Part shown: piece after piece, positions 41,801 through 55,972 of the stretch
Numbering within the stretch: the first letter of the stretch is position 1
Layout: each line of letters opens with the position of its first letter
Assembly: GCF_037176765.1 (NCBI RefSeq)
Contig: NC_090026.1
Coordinates: forward strand, 124,500,752-124,564,751
DNA from: Anolis sagrei
Taxonomy: Eukaryota > Chordata > Lepidosauria > Squamata > Anolidae
Length of the DNA: 64,000 nt
Direction of reading: 5' to 3'
Notes under the pieces: model-generated
What the model was told of the DNA's origin: nothing
Database searches by the model: none
The model's input: the letters and a program-made list of their open reading frames with translations, nothing else
Program-made: the position numbers and the translations under genes

Positions 41801-44800
41801 GTGGTCCTCCAGATATTTTTAAGCCTGCAACACCTATCAGCACTGGCTAATACAGCCTGTTCTGTGGCATTACATTATGTAGCATGATTTCCTAATTGGT
41901 TCTATCATAAAAGCAGGGAAAAGTTTATAAAACTGCAAAAACTTTGTTTTTGCGGGACATCCTGCAGCACATTCTGCTCTAGTTTTTCAATAAATATATC
42001 ACAGTCTCAACCAATTCAACATAGTTTGTGGCAGCCATAAAAATGAAGTTTCTGGAGTATAACAACTACTTTCAAAGGAAGTACCGCACAATTAAACAGG
42101 AAAAAGACTTTCAACTCAGGAACAAAAAAAAATTCAAATTTTATTACATAGTATTACAGGAGCTGGAGGTGAAAACAAATCTGGAGAGCTACACCTGCCT
42201 TCTAACCAAGGTGAAAGAAGAAAGTACAAAAGGTGGGTTGCAGTTAAACATCAAAAAACCAAGATTATGACAACCAGACTGATTGATAAATGGCAAATAA
42301 AGGGAGAAAACGTGGAAGCAGTGACAGACTTTGCATTTCTAGGCGCAAAGATTACTGCAGACGCAGACTGCAGCCAGGAAAGCAGAAGACATTTACTTCT
42401 TGGGAGGAGAGCAAGGACCAATTTTGATAAAATAGTAAAGAGCAGAGACATCACTTTGGCAATTAAGATCCGCATAGTTAAAGCAATGGTATTCCCTGTA
42501 GTAACCTATGGATGTGAGAGCTGGACCATAAGGAAGGCTGAGTGAAGGAAGATAGATTCTTTTGAACTGTGGTGTTGGAGGAAAATTCTGAGAGTGCCTT
42601 GGACCGCCAGAAGATCCAACCAGTCCATACTTCAGGAAATAATGCCTGGCTGCTCACTGAAGGGAAGGATATTAGAGGCAAAGATGAAGTACTTTGGTCA
42701 CATCATGAGAAGACAGGAAAGCTGGGGAAAATGGAAGGAAAAAGGAAGATGGGCCGACCAAGGACAAGATGGATGGGTAGTATCCTTGAAGGGACTGACT
42801 TGAACTTGAAGGAGCTGGGGGTGGCCATGGCTGGCTGACGGGGAGCTCTGGCGTGGACTGGTCCAGGAGGTCACAAAGAGTCAGAAGCAACTGAACAAAT
42901 AAACAACAACAACACCTGCCCACAACAACCAGTTTGGAGATGATGGAAAAGCAATCTACTACATGAAAATCAGGATAAGTTCCACTAGCCAGAGCAGACA
43001 AAATTAAGCCAAAGAGACAAACTGTTTGTCTGGATTTCAAGATTTTTGAGGAACCTGAGTGAAGCTCCATTCAAAATGGCCTACCAAGTTTCCAAGATGA
43101 GATTAGAAGTGGCACCTCACAATATGGGAATTAATATTGGAGGGGGGGGGGGGCTGAGAAAGAAGATGGGCAGGGGTCACATTGGACATGGATTTAACCT
43201 GATGGGCATTGCTCTCTTGCTGTATACAGCTCTGTACTGACATCAGCTGCCTCTTTTTACGACTACTGGGAAGTTGTACCAACACCCACTGTGGAAATTT
43301 TAGGGATTGTTTCACAGAAACATAGAGTTGGAAGAGACCACAGGGGCCATCCAGTCCAACCCCTGTCATGCAAGGATACCCAAAATGGAAAGCTAAAGCC
43401 CTCAAGTATTTTCATTGTCTGACCGGTTCTAACGAGGACATCTGCAGACCTCAAGCCAAGTAAGTGCTATTTAATTCCAGCCAAATTGACTCCAAGAACA
43501 GCAGATGCCAAGGCCTGTCCTCGAAGATTAATGTGCTGTCAGGACAAGAACAGGAGCCCTGTGAGCTGGATGGGTTTATATATATCCCGGCTCCAAAAAC
43601 CATGAAAATGTTTCTAGGAAAAAGCTGAAGCCTTCAAGTGTTGCTCTGGCCACAAGCACAACCAAATGACTCCCAGGGGACCTGTAAGACCCATGGCATG
43701 AGAATGCTTCCCCACCCCTTCCCGAGTTTTAGACGCCTCACCCAGGCTACAAGAATAGCCACTTGTCTCTTTACCGAGGGCAGCCTTGAGGTTGCCACAA
43801 TTCAGCACAAACAGCAGGACATGTCCCAAGACATGTCTGAAGAATGAGATGACTATGGCTGGAATTAATTCTGTGTAAGAAACCCACGTTTACTTGCCAT
43901 TTCCTCCATCCAAACAAGAAATGGACCTTGGATGAAAAGTCTACCATAATAATGAGCAGAAGAACAGTAGATGGGGACCCCAACCCTATTGACGCCACTG
44001 AGGTGGAAGCTGCTCACTCTCATTAGCCTTTCTAATCAAGGTGCTTTGGATACCCAGCTTGGTAAAGTCAACTTAGAACCCTAGTCCAAAGAGAGGGAGC
44101 CTTTTTCCAGATTACACCCCAAACTTGGTGAAGCATGTACTTTTAGCTTCAGCCGCTACATGACATTTAGACTTTTTTTTTCCTGTCTTCCTCAGATATC
44201 GTTGCATCCAGCAGGCTTCCTCCAAAACAGCTAAGCCCAAATCACAAACTCATGCACAATATTGAGTATCCCATGCTCCACAGGAGAGTAGGAAACTACA
44301 AATTTCAAATCCTAGCACATCTTGACCCTCAAATGCAAGTAAACAGTCCAGCTATCCATGCCTAAAGATCTATTTTCCCTGCTCAAGATCTCCGCTTTTA
44401 CCTGTGCTGCCGGAGGAGCTGCCGGAGGTGCCTGAGAAGCTGGAAGAGGGGCAGCTGGAGACGGTTGCGCGGGAGCTTGGCCCGCAGGCTGAGGTAGTTG
44501 AGCGGGAATCTGGGCCGGGACGTTGAGCAACGGGCCTGTAGGCTCAGCTGACGGGAAGAGCTAGAAATGCAAAGAAAGGGCGAGTTTGGAGGAAAGAAAG
44601 AAACCAAGACACACACAACTACCACTACCTCAAACACACAAACTTGTACAAGGTGTACTTTAAAAAAAAAACTATTTTACTGACAATGATCCCACTTTAT
44701 TATTGCCTGGCTATGGTGCTCTTGATGGAGCCCCCGGTGGCACAGCAGGTTAACTTGCTGAAAGGTCAGTGGTTTGAATCCGTGGAGTGGGGTGAGCTCC

Positions 44801-46259
44801 CGCTGTTAGCCCAACTCCTGCCAATTTAGCAGTCTGAAAACATTCAAGTTTGAGTAGATCAATAGGTACTGTTTCTGTGGGAAAGTAATGCCGCTTCTTG
44901 CAGTCATGCCAGCCACATGACCTTAGTTGTCTATGGACAATGCTGACTCTTTGGCTTAGAAATGGAGATGAGCTTCCCCCCAGAGTTGGACACGACTAAA
45001 TTTAATGTCAGGGGAAACCTTTAACTTTACCTATGGTGCTCGTGGCATTTCCTAAAACTTAAAAACAGACAGCAAGCCAGGTCCAGTGACTTACAACGAA
45101 AGGATAACAACTTACCTCTGAATTCTGTAACGATTCTTTCACTCTGGGAGACTAAAAGAGAAAACACCCGCCATTAGTTTTCAATGCCAGGGTAAGGGGA
45201 AAGTAACAAACACAGCAATGCAACCCCACTTCCTAATATATTGTTGGGGTTCAGCCTGCGTGTGAACCTGAACCTGATTCTCTGGTTGCTGAACCTGAAC
45301 CTGATTCTCTGATTGTATTTCCTGATGCTACTGAAAATGTATTTTTCCCTGATGGTAATGAAAATGTTGATTCTGAGGTCAGTGGCTTGGAAAGTGAAAC
45401 TACACATTCTGATGAGAATGTTGCAGAGCCAAGCAGTGATAGCTCTTCAGAGGAGTTAGCACCTGGGTTCCTTAATGAGGATAGAAAAGGACAGATTTGG
45501 AAAAACAGGAGTGAATCGCAGAGTCTGCGAAGGTCAAGCAGATTAAGGGAAAAGGAAACATAGGCTTCAAAGCCTGGAGGCGTGTCACGAAACAGTTTCT
45601 TCAGTTTTAAGTGCCTCTCGTCGGGTTGTCTCGTTAGATCAGGCATTGTTTAGACTGAGGCATTACCTTGGCAGATTTCCTGTTTCCCGTGGCCTATATC
45701 CCAAGAGGCTTCTAGTGCTCCAAGTACGGTTAGTGGATTGCTAACAAGTTCCAGGTTTTTACAGTGTTGCTTTTGGATTTTGATCTAGTTCATGGATATT
45801 CTTGACTGCTGAATTTTACTGTGGCTTTTTGACTTTGCATTTTCTTCTATTTTGTAACCATTTTTCATCAATAAAAAGGGTTGTTTTTTCCCACAGTCAA
45901 GTGTGGTGGATTGTTATCTTATGGTCTCCTTTCCTGCTCTGGGTTGCAACATATATAATGATCTGTGTATGAATTTGTGTATAAATTATCTGTATAAATT
46001 GCCATTGTTGTCATTTTTTCATCAGGAGGTTCTGTGAATACTTGCAATGGTCTGAGGCTTTAGAATATGTTTGAGGGAACATTTCATATACCGTATATAC
46101 TTGAGTATAAGCCCATCCAAATATAAGCCGAGGCACCTAATTTTGCTGCAAAAAAACTGGGGACTTTCTTCAATGTAAATGTGCTTACGTATCCTTCCAA
46201 TAATAATAGAGAGAGTAAAATGATAAATGTAATAAAAAATAACACCGATAATAGAGTAA

Positions 46260-46304
<45 letters not shown>

Positions 46305-49300
46305 TTTATTTACACCCCGCCACCTTCTCCCCAAGGGACTCGGAGCGACTTACATGAGGCCAAGCCCAACAACACATCAATAACAAGAAAGCAATAAACA
46401 AAAACAATACAATACAATACAGTTAATATAAATCACATATAATGTAATGCTAACAGTAATAATAGAGTAAAACAATAAATGTAATAATAAAAATAGAATA
46501 AAAAATAAATGTACTACTACTAATAATAACAGAGTAAATAATAAATGTAATAATAATAGAGTAAAATAATTGTAATAATAAAAATAGAAAAATAAATGTA
46601 CTAATAATAATAGAGTAAAAAAATAAATGTAATAAAATAATAAATAGAGTAAATAATAAATGCAATAATAATAGAGTAAAATAATAAATGTAATAAAATA
46701 ATAATAAAGTAATGTAAATGTAATAATAATAATAATAAATAGAGTAAAATATTCAACATAATGATAATAATAATAATAACCCAGTAAAATAATAAATAAA
46801 ATGAGCAATGCCTTGGGCTTGCAGTCAAAGCATACCATAGAATCATGTCGCAGAACCTAATGATGTCTAAATAAATGTTCTCTCTAGAGCAGGCATTGGC
46901 AAACTTGGGTAGTTAGGAATTGTGGGAGTTGGGAGCCCAAAACACCTGGCAGGTAGAAGTTTGCCCATGCTTGCCCTAGGGCCTTCGGTGTAATCCAGTG
47001 GAACATCTGGCAGGAGCTAACAACAGAATTGCATTACAGGTCTAGGAAGAACACTTCTCTAAACATCGCTAAGTCCTTCAGAACGATTCAATGGTGTTCA
47101 AAGCTCTTTGTCTATTAATGAAACTGCACTCAGCAAGCTCCCATAATAAGCAGGGCTGTTGTACTCTCATGACCCCTTACCACTGGCTAAGCGAGCTGAA
47201 AACAGCGGTTGACCAAAACAATTGGGAGTGATGTTCCTGCCCCTTTAAAACTAGAATAATTGTGAAAATGAGTGGGCCGTGGGCTTTTCAATTTACGCAG
47301 GATTTCTTATAGGAAATAGCTGGGATATCAGAACCCAGAAGAAAACAATGCTCCTCCGATAAAGAGTTTTATCCCTAGTACTCAAGGGCATGAAAACACT
47401 TAGCATTTATACATGGTTAAACCCAATATTTGATATCATTCAGTGCCGCTTTTGTATAGACAATACACAGACAGACAGAACAGACAGGAGGTGTGTTGTT
47501 TCAATGCCATGGAAAGTTGGGCTCGAGTCCAGCCACAGGGGGTGCTGTTGCTCCATCCTCTATGACAAAGAGCCGTCAGGACTTCCTCCTTCCTTTGAGT
47601 TGCCCAGTATTTTCTGATCTTCTTTATTTATGGCATTGTAAAACACCTCCCAAGCTTTTAGTAGTACCTAATTTCTCTAATTACAGCTAAAGCTGTTTTT
47701 GAATTGCTTAGGTGAACAGTGAGCAGGGCTGACAGTCGGCTGCTCACACTGACCCAGGGCTTTGAACTTGCTACCTTTCGGTTGATAGATCTTATAGTTG
47801 CTGGTGATTTTACCAGCTGTGCTAAACCTTGATGGGTTTGCTATATGCAGGTAAGCACCTGGATTAAACCACAGTTCTTTCAAATGTCTGAAGAGCCATA
47901 TAGATGTATTCGTTGTTGCAATCCTCACAATGACCCTACCAATACTGGTCAGCAGTTGCTGAAGGAGGACAGAGCTGAAGAAAGAGAAGTGAAGTCTTAT
48001 CCGAGTTCACTCAAAATAATGTATTCATTTGTTTATGTGGGGACCCCTGGTGATGCAGCGGGTTTTGCTGCTGAACTTGCTGACTGAAAAGTTGGCAATT
48101 CGAATCCAGGGAGCGGGGTGAGCTCCTGCTGTTAGCCCCAGCTTCTGCCAACCTAGCAGATTGAAAACATGCAAATGTGGGTAGATCAACAGGTACTGCC
48201 TCGGCAGGAAAGTAATAAGTAACAGCGCTCCATGGAGTCATGCTGGCCACATGGCCAAGGAGGTGTCTATGGAGAATGGCGACTCTTCAGCTTAGAATGG
48301 AGACTACCATCTAGAGTTGGACATGACTAGACCTAACGTCAGGGAAACCTTTACCTTCTTACCTAGTTTATGTGATTTATTATTTGCCCCTTCAGGCCTG
48401 GGTTGTAGACAAGACTGGGAACTACCAATTCATAGCTCAGTTTCCTCTATGAATTATGCCACACTAGCTCTTGGATAATCTTGGCTGCACTGCACAAAAC
48501 CACTGTGCATACATATAAATGTGCCCCCCCTCCAGTGAGCACAAACTGTTTTAAAACCCATGGGTTGCAATCTAATTGCAAACAATGATTTCCTGACAAC
48601 AGAAGAACTGCTGAGGTCAGATGTCTGTAAAGCTGGAGGGAAAAATATCGAAGGGAGCCGAGTGTGAGTGTGTGCATGCAGATATAATGGCAAATGGCTT
48701 GTTTTCAATAATTCATATGAAATACCATGCGTTGCCCTGTCCTGTTTCTACTGAGTAAGCAACACATCGTCTATGTCTAGAAAGCGCAACACAGAGGCCA
48801 AGGTCTCTTTCAGAAAGAGACACTGCTGTCTTTTCTAAAGATGGCCCAGAACTAACTAGCAACTAGTATAGAAAATTATATTTTCCTCAAAAGCATCCTC
48901 CCCACCAGCCCGAAAAAGCTGAAGTACAAAAGCTGGAGGGAGCAACTGCTAGGAGAAATGGAAATGCAACTAACCATTCTGGAAATAGAAACCACCAATA
49001 CCTCTCTAGGCAGATGTTCATTAACATAATTAAGTCTGATCAAAACTGATTGCCTAAGGTTTTCACAGACGATCCTGGATTCCCTCAAAGAGGCTGTTTA
49101 TACAATGATTCTCCAGAATGATTGCACTGAAAAGAGTCAATGCACTGGGCTTGGGTGATGGAAACGCAGGCTGCCACTATTTCACGTACTTGAAAGTTTA
49201 GGGTGAGTATCCCTTATGCAAAATGCTCGGGACCACAAGGCTTTGGGATTTTGGAAATATTAATAAAATATACCGTATATACTCAAGTATAAGCCAAGTT

Positions 49301-49507
49301 TTTCAGTCCTTTTTTAGGCTGAAAAAGCCCCCCTTGGCTTATACTCGGGTAAAGGCTATTTATTATTTTACTCTGTTAGTATTTTTTATTTTTATTACAT
49401 TTATTATTTTACTCTGCTTATTATTATTACATTTCCATTATTTTACTCTATTATTTTTACATTTATTATTTTACTCTATTATTGTTATTACATTTATTAT
49501 TTTACTC

Positions 49508-49549
<42 letters not shown>

Positions 49550-49942
49550 CCCCCATTCGCCGTCCTAAACTGAAAGCCTAACCCCACCGTTCATCCTTTT
49601 TGGGCTCCTCTTAATTATACTTTTTCTATTCCTGCTCACTATGTCCGATTTTATATTATGTCAATTTGCTTTGTTTAGTTTATTTTGCTACTATATGTAT
49701 TTTATTCTGATGTAATTTTTGTTGTCTGCATTTTGTATTTTATTTTGCTATATTGTGTCTTTGGGCTTGGCCTCATGTTAGCCGCCACAACTCTCCTTCT
49801 GGGAATTGGTGGCGGGGTATAAATAAAGATTATTATTATTATTATTATTACATTTATTACATTTATTTTATTCTATTATTAGAATTACATTTATTATTTT
49901 ACTCTATTTATTATTGTTATTATTACATTTATTATTTTAATC

Positions 49943-49991
<49 letters not shown>

Positions 49992-52900
49992 AACATAACA
50001 AGATTAGTACACAGCAAACAAGGTCACTATGCTGGCTGTTGTATTGGATCACACGTCAGACCCTTCCCAAATGTCTAGGACTATTTGATGTATCAGTGAA
50101 TAATGCGTTCAGATCCGAGTAGGGTGACCTTTTGCAGCTGTCAGATGATAATTTTGTCGGTGCCGATTGTGTTTAAGTGCAGGCCAAGGTCTTTAGGCAC
50201 TGCACCCAGTGTGCTGATCACCACTGGGGCCACCTTGATTGGCTTGTGCCAGAGTCTCTGCAGTTCGATCTATTATTACATTTATTATTTTATAGTCTAT
50301 TATTATTACATTTGTTATTTTACTCTATTGTTATTATTACATTTATTATTTTATTCTATTATTATGTTTATTTTATTCTATTATTACGTTTATTATTTTG
50401 CTCTATTTATTATTAGTTTTATTACATTTATTGTTTATGTATCCTTATTGGAAGGATACGTAAGCACATTTACATTGAAGAAGGTCAGAATAATGGTTTA
50501 ATCGAGTTGGGCAGTCTTTTCTTAAATTACAATTTTATGTAAATATTCAAAAACATTTAACTTACTGATGCCTCAATTAATGTAATATTATTGGTATCAA
50601 TTTTTATTTTGAAATTGACCAGTGGCTGCTATATTTCCCAACCTCAGCTTATACTCGAGTCAATATATTTTACCAGTTTTTTGTGGTAAAATTAGGTGCC
50701 TTGGTTTATATTCGAGTCAGCTTATACTCGAGTATATACGGGTACTATATGCTGGATTTCGGAAGGCTTGTATTTGCATATGCATACATGATGGGATACC
50801 ATGGAGATGAGGCCCAAGTCTAAACATGAAATCCATTTACATTTGCACCTTTTAAATATAGTCTAATTTTATATACAATATTTTCAGACACCCGCTGGAA
50901 CACCTCAGCAAGCGAGAGTCCAAAAGTGGCAGGCTCAAACCCAGAACCTCAACCAATGGCTGATACCAAATGAGAGACTCCTCCCTGGGCACAAAGAAGA
51001 CTGGGCGACTTGAAAGGCGCTGAACAGACTGCGCTCTGGCACCACGAGATGCAGAGCCAACCTTAAGAAATGGGGCCACAAAGTGGAATCCACGACATGC
51101 AAATGTGGAGAAGAGCAAACCACAGATCACCTGCTGCAATGCAACCTGAGCCCTGCCACATGCTCAATGGAGGACCTCCTTGCGGCAACACCAGAGGCAC
51201 TCCAAGTGGCCAGCTACTGGTCAAAGGACATTTAATCAACTACCAAGCTTGCAAACTTTGTGTTTTGTCTGTTTGTTTTGTTCTGTTAGAAATGTAATAC
51301 AATGGTCTGGTTGCCCCTGACACTATAAATAAATAATAATTTTATGCATGAAACAAAGTTTGCAGACACTGAAAAATCAGAAAGCAAAGTTGGCAGTATC
51401 TCAGCCACTCATGTGAATAGTTTTGGATTTAGGAATATTTTGAAATTCCAGGTAAGGGGTGCTCTAACTATATCCTGATTTTCTGGTACTGAGCACATTC
51501 TATGCAACTGCCAGGCAAGTACTTTTCAATACATAAGGGACATGAGCTTTAAATATTTATGTCCAAATGTGGGCATTGGCAGATGCAGTTACTAGAGAAA
51601 GGATAAAGAAGTGCTCTTCTATGGAGTGTCCCTGGGACAGAGTTTGGAAACGTTCCTTTTGGAGATGACAACTTCTTGGATTCCTTTAACCAAAAAGAAC
51701 CTCTCTAAACTTTGACCTGGGCTTTGTATGTTCCCAAAATCAAATACAAGAAAAATGATAAAACAGGATTTTTCTTGTCTTATGTGAAAAACAGAAAGGT
51801 ACAAATAGGACTTTGGCCACATCATGAGAAGAAAGGAAAGCTTAGAGAAGACAATGATGCTGAGGAAAATGGAAGGAAAAAGGAAGAGGGGCCGACCAAG
51901 GGCAAGATGGATGGATGGCATCCTTGAAGTGACTGGACTGACCTTGAAGGAGCTGGGGGTGGTGACGACTGACAGGGAGCTCTGGCGTGGACTGGTCCAT
52001 GAAGTCACGAAGAGTCGAAATGACTGAACGAATGAACAACAACAACAAAACAAATAGGAGCAATGCTAGGCAACTGCCTGCCCTTAGAACTCATAGACAA
52101 AATGCCAGATTTCACAGCACACTGGAACTGATATTCCAGGGCTTCATTCTCTCTTCTGGTGACATTTGTGTGGAAGCGATCCAAAAGTAAAGACCGTAGC
52201 AGTTTTCACTACTGCAAAAACTACTAGCTCACTTCTTTCTTTCTAACATTGGAACGGGAACCGTATAAGCGTATGTTCCAGAGCTTGGAAAGCTTGCTTT
52301 TTTGGACAGCTCCCAGAATCCATGTTTACACAATCCAGTGGCAGTGCTGCTGGGGGAATTCTTAGAATTGTGGTCAAAAAACTATTTTTTTCCATTCTCT
52401 ATGTTGATGAAAAGCCCATTTGAACTGAACTCTGCTTCACAAATGGCTATGTGAATCTATCCCTCCAGATTTCTTGCAAATGCAGCAAGCCAATGTATTA
52501 CGCAAGTGATTCAGTCTAGAACCCTTCACATTTTGTGTAATCCAAAATCTTTTTTTTTTCCTACCTGAAATGAATGACATCTTGGGCTTCCAGTGTATCA
52601 AAGAGTTGCTCCATAGGACTAGAACAGGGGTCCTCAAACTTTGTAAACAGAGGGCCAAGTCATAGTCCCTCAAACTATTGGAGGGCTGGATTATAATTTG
52701 TAAAAATATGAATGAATTCCTATGCACACTGCACATATCTTATTTGTAGTGCAAAAAAAAACCCACTTAAAAACTATACAATAATTAAAATGAAGAACAA
52801 TTTTAACAAATATAAACTTATTAGTATTTAAATGGGAAGTGTGGGCCTGCTTTTGACTGTTGAGATAGTATCGTTGTTGTTGTGTGCTTTCAAGTCGTTT

Positions 52901-55900
52901 CAGACTTAGGTTGACCCTGAGCGAGGGCCGGGTAAGTGACCTTGGGAGCCGTATCTGGCCCCCGGACCTTAGTTTGAGAACCCCTGGACTAGAAAATGTT
53001 CTCTTTGGGCCTCCTGAGCCATTCAAAAGTCAACTTCCAAGGGAAGGTCAGCATAAAATCAAGCTGAAGGCTTAAAGAGAACTTCTCAGGGTACTTTCGA
53101 CATCATCCAGAGCAATTCTGTGATATTTAAAACTCTTTGTGCATAAGTGAAATTGTGTTCAATGAGCTCACATTAGTTGGGCCTACTATATAACATTTTC
53201 TCTCTTTACCAGCTTCACACACACACTGCATTTCCAAATGAGACAATGACTTCATCCTTGAAAAAGCTTCCTGAATGAGAACTCCTTCCTGTTTGAGAGC
53301 TAATTTTCACAAATGCACGTAGTTCAACTGGGACCGGGTTGTGGCGCAACTGGTTGGGAGTCAGCTGCATTAAAATCACCACTGATCAAGGGATCATGAG
53401 TTCAAAGCCAGACTGGGTTGGAGGGAGTTTCTGGCTATTTGTCTAGCTTGCTGTCGACCTTTGCAGCCTGAAAGACAATTGCATCTGTCAAGTAGGAAAT
53501 TTAGGTACCGCTTATGTGGGGAGGGTAATTTAACTAATTTACAATGCCATCAAACTCTCCAGCAGCATGCAAAAGAATGAGGAAGTACTCTGTCGGTGTC
53601 ACAAGTGGATGGTGAAGCAACAGCTCCCTGGTGGCTGGAATTCAAAGAGCATACCCTCATGAAGCTGGAAAGTTAAATAGCCTCTGAGTCTCTGTCTATA
53701 TATGCTGTGTGTCTATGGCATTGAATGTTTGCCATGTATATGTGCATTGTGATCCGCCCAGCGTCCTCTGCGGGGTGAGAAGGGCGGAATATAAATACTG
53801 TAAATAAATAAATAATAAAAACTGGTGCTCACCCTGAGCTGTGAAATGGCGGCTTTGCCTTCTTCGCTCTCTTCATCTAACTCATCGTCACTCCATTCCC
53901 AGCCTCCGTCTTCCGTCTTATGAAGGCGACCGCTGGAGCCAGGGACTCTCCGAACCTGTATTGCAATGCAGCCCAAACTATGTTACTTACTAACCCTTGA
54001 ACAATTTGCCCCATGGTTGTTTAACCAGTCTACCAAATTCCAGATTTATGTGGTTATGCAGATGAACATTTGTGTCCATCAAGTGTATGTCAAGACCACT
54101 TCAGTTCAGGAAGGTTCAAGTAACTTTGTGGTTATTAAGGACCACTTACTGAGCAGTTCAGGCCAAACAGAGCTGCCACAATTTCCGGGAAAGCCACATG
54201 CGACTGCTCTGTCTTTTCTCCAGAGTTGAATTGAATTTTTCTTATGGAGGAGTAACAACATCGCAATTGAGAGATGCAACTATTCTGTTTTTGAACCAAA
54301 ATAGAAACACAGAGGCAATCTGAGCTGCTGTCCCTCACAGCTGGGATCCTATTTCTCTGAGGACTCAATCCTGGATGTCTTTTGAAGATTGTGTAAAGTG
54401 TTTTTTACTCGATTGAGCTTTGGATGGATCCTCCACTAAGACAATGTAACTGTTCTGTGTGTACATTTCATATTCTTTGTCAAGTTCACAAGACAAAGTT
54501 GTTGCACATCATCATCATTGTTGTCATTATCATCACAACAACAAAATACAACTGTTACATTCCCACACTTGTACCTTTTTGGCTCTTTCCGTGATTGTTG
54601 GTGCTCTTTGCAGCATTTTTTCTTGTAAAAATTCTTTATTCTAGAAGAAAAAATATATATCAGACCATTAACTTTTGCATCCTGTTCTTCAAAAGGCTGT
54701 TGTTTGGCTCTAATAGTATTTTTCAGAAAGTATGTCAGAGGGGGGTATCAAAATAGCTCTCTCTAGTAGCTCAAAATAGATTCAGAAAAGCCTTTGATGG
54801 GAAAATGTTAATCTGCTGCCTTCCAAAGAATAATATGAAAGTCTCATGAGTAGCATGGGGACAACTGTCTCTAGTTTCCTGGGTGGCTGCCTGGAAAACA
54901 ACCAGAACCTCCTTCTTCAGGGGAAGATGTTATTTTACCCATGGGGAAAAAACACCCCAATTGTTGGGAGAGTGCCATATTTAAGCCACTCGGAGCTCTT
55001 TTTGGATTCAAGAGCAGCTTCTTTGTTCTTTTTCAAAGAGTCTCTCCTAGGTCTAAAATAGCCCAACATGGCAAAAATGTCCTCGTCATCTTCTAGAATT
55101 TCAAAACACCCTGACTTCTTCATCAGGCAAATGTGGAAATGCTATTTCCAACATGAGTTTTTGGATGTGTGTATGTGTGTGTGTATATATATATGTATAT
55201 ACTCAAGTATAAGCCGGCCCGAATATAAGCCAAGGCACCTAATTTTACCACAAAAACTGGGAAAACGTATTGACTCGAGTATAAGCCGAGGGTGGGAAGT
55301 GCAGCGGCTACTGGTAAATTTCAAAATAAAAACAGATACCAATAAAATTACATTAATTAAGGCATCAAAAGGTTAAATGTTTTTGAATATTTACATAACA
55401 CTGTGATTTAAGGACTGTCCAACTCTGAATCTAAGCATCTTCAATGTAAATGTGCTTACCTATCCTTCCAATAATAATAAATAGAGTAACATAATAAATG
55501 TAATAATAATAATAGAGTAAAATAATGGAAATGTAATAACAGTAATAATAGAGTAAAATAATAAATGTAATAACAATACTAGAGTAAAATAATACATGTA
55601 AAAATAACAACAATAATGAAGTAAAATAATAATGTAATAATAATAGAGTAAAATGATAAACGTTATTATAATAATAAATAGAGTAAAATAATACATGTAA
55701 TAAAAATAATAATAACAGAGTAAAATAATAAATAACCTTGACCCAAGTATAAGCCGAGAGGAATATTTTCAGCCTATAAAAAGGGCTGAAAAACTAGGCT
55801 TATACTCGAGTATATACAGTGTGTGTGTGTGTGTGTGTGTATATGCACACACACACACACCCAAAAATTCATGATGGAAATAGCATTTCCAAATTTGTCT

Positions 55901-55917
55901 GATGAAGACGTTTTTGG

Positions 55918-55972
<55 letters not shown>

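Larger units (their letters stand above)
49272..50748. repeat. TATACTCGAGTATA-type element with minisatellites
   Basis: Left CGTATATACTCAAGTATAAG, right CAGCTTATACTCGAGTATAT. The interior is a TTATTATTACATTTATTATT-type minisatellite (49340-49555, 49830-49990, 50270-50440) with an L2 3' end and another LINE tail embedded. Confidence 0.75.
49201..51475 (+). mobile_element. Tigger-like MITE carrying two large inserts
   Basis: Pieces GTGAGTATCCCTTATGCAAA (49203), CTGGATTTCGGAAGGCTTGT (50752) and GAATATTTTGAAATTCCAGG (51436) align in order with copies at 7082 and 60358. Inserted are the TATACTCGAGTATA element (49272-50748) and a LINE fragment (50879-51345). Confidence 0.6.

Noticed and set aside
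46377-46838. 153-residue Tyr/Leu/Ile-rich minus-strand frame
   Set aside because: Translation of an AT-rich minisatellite.
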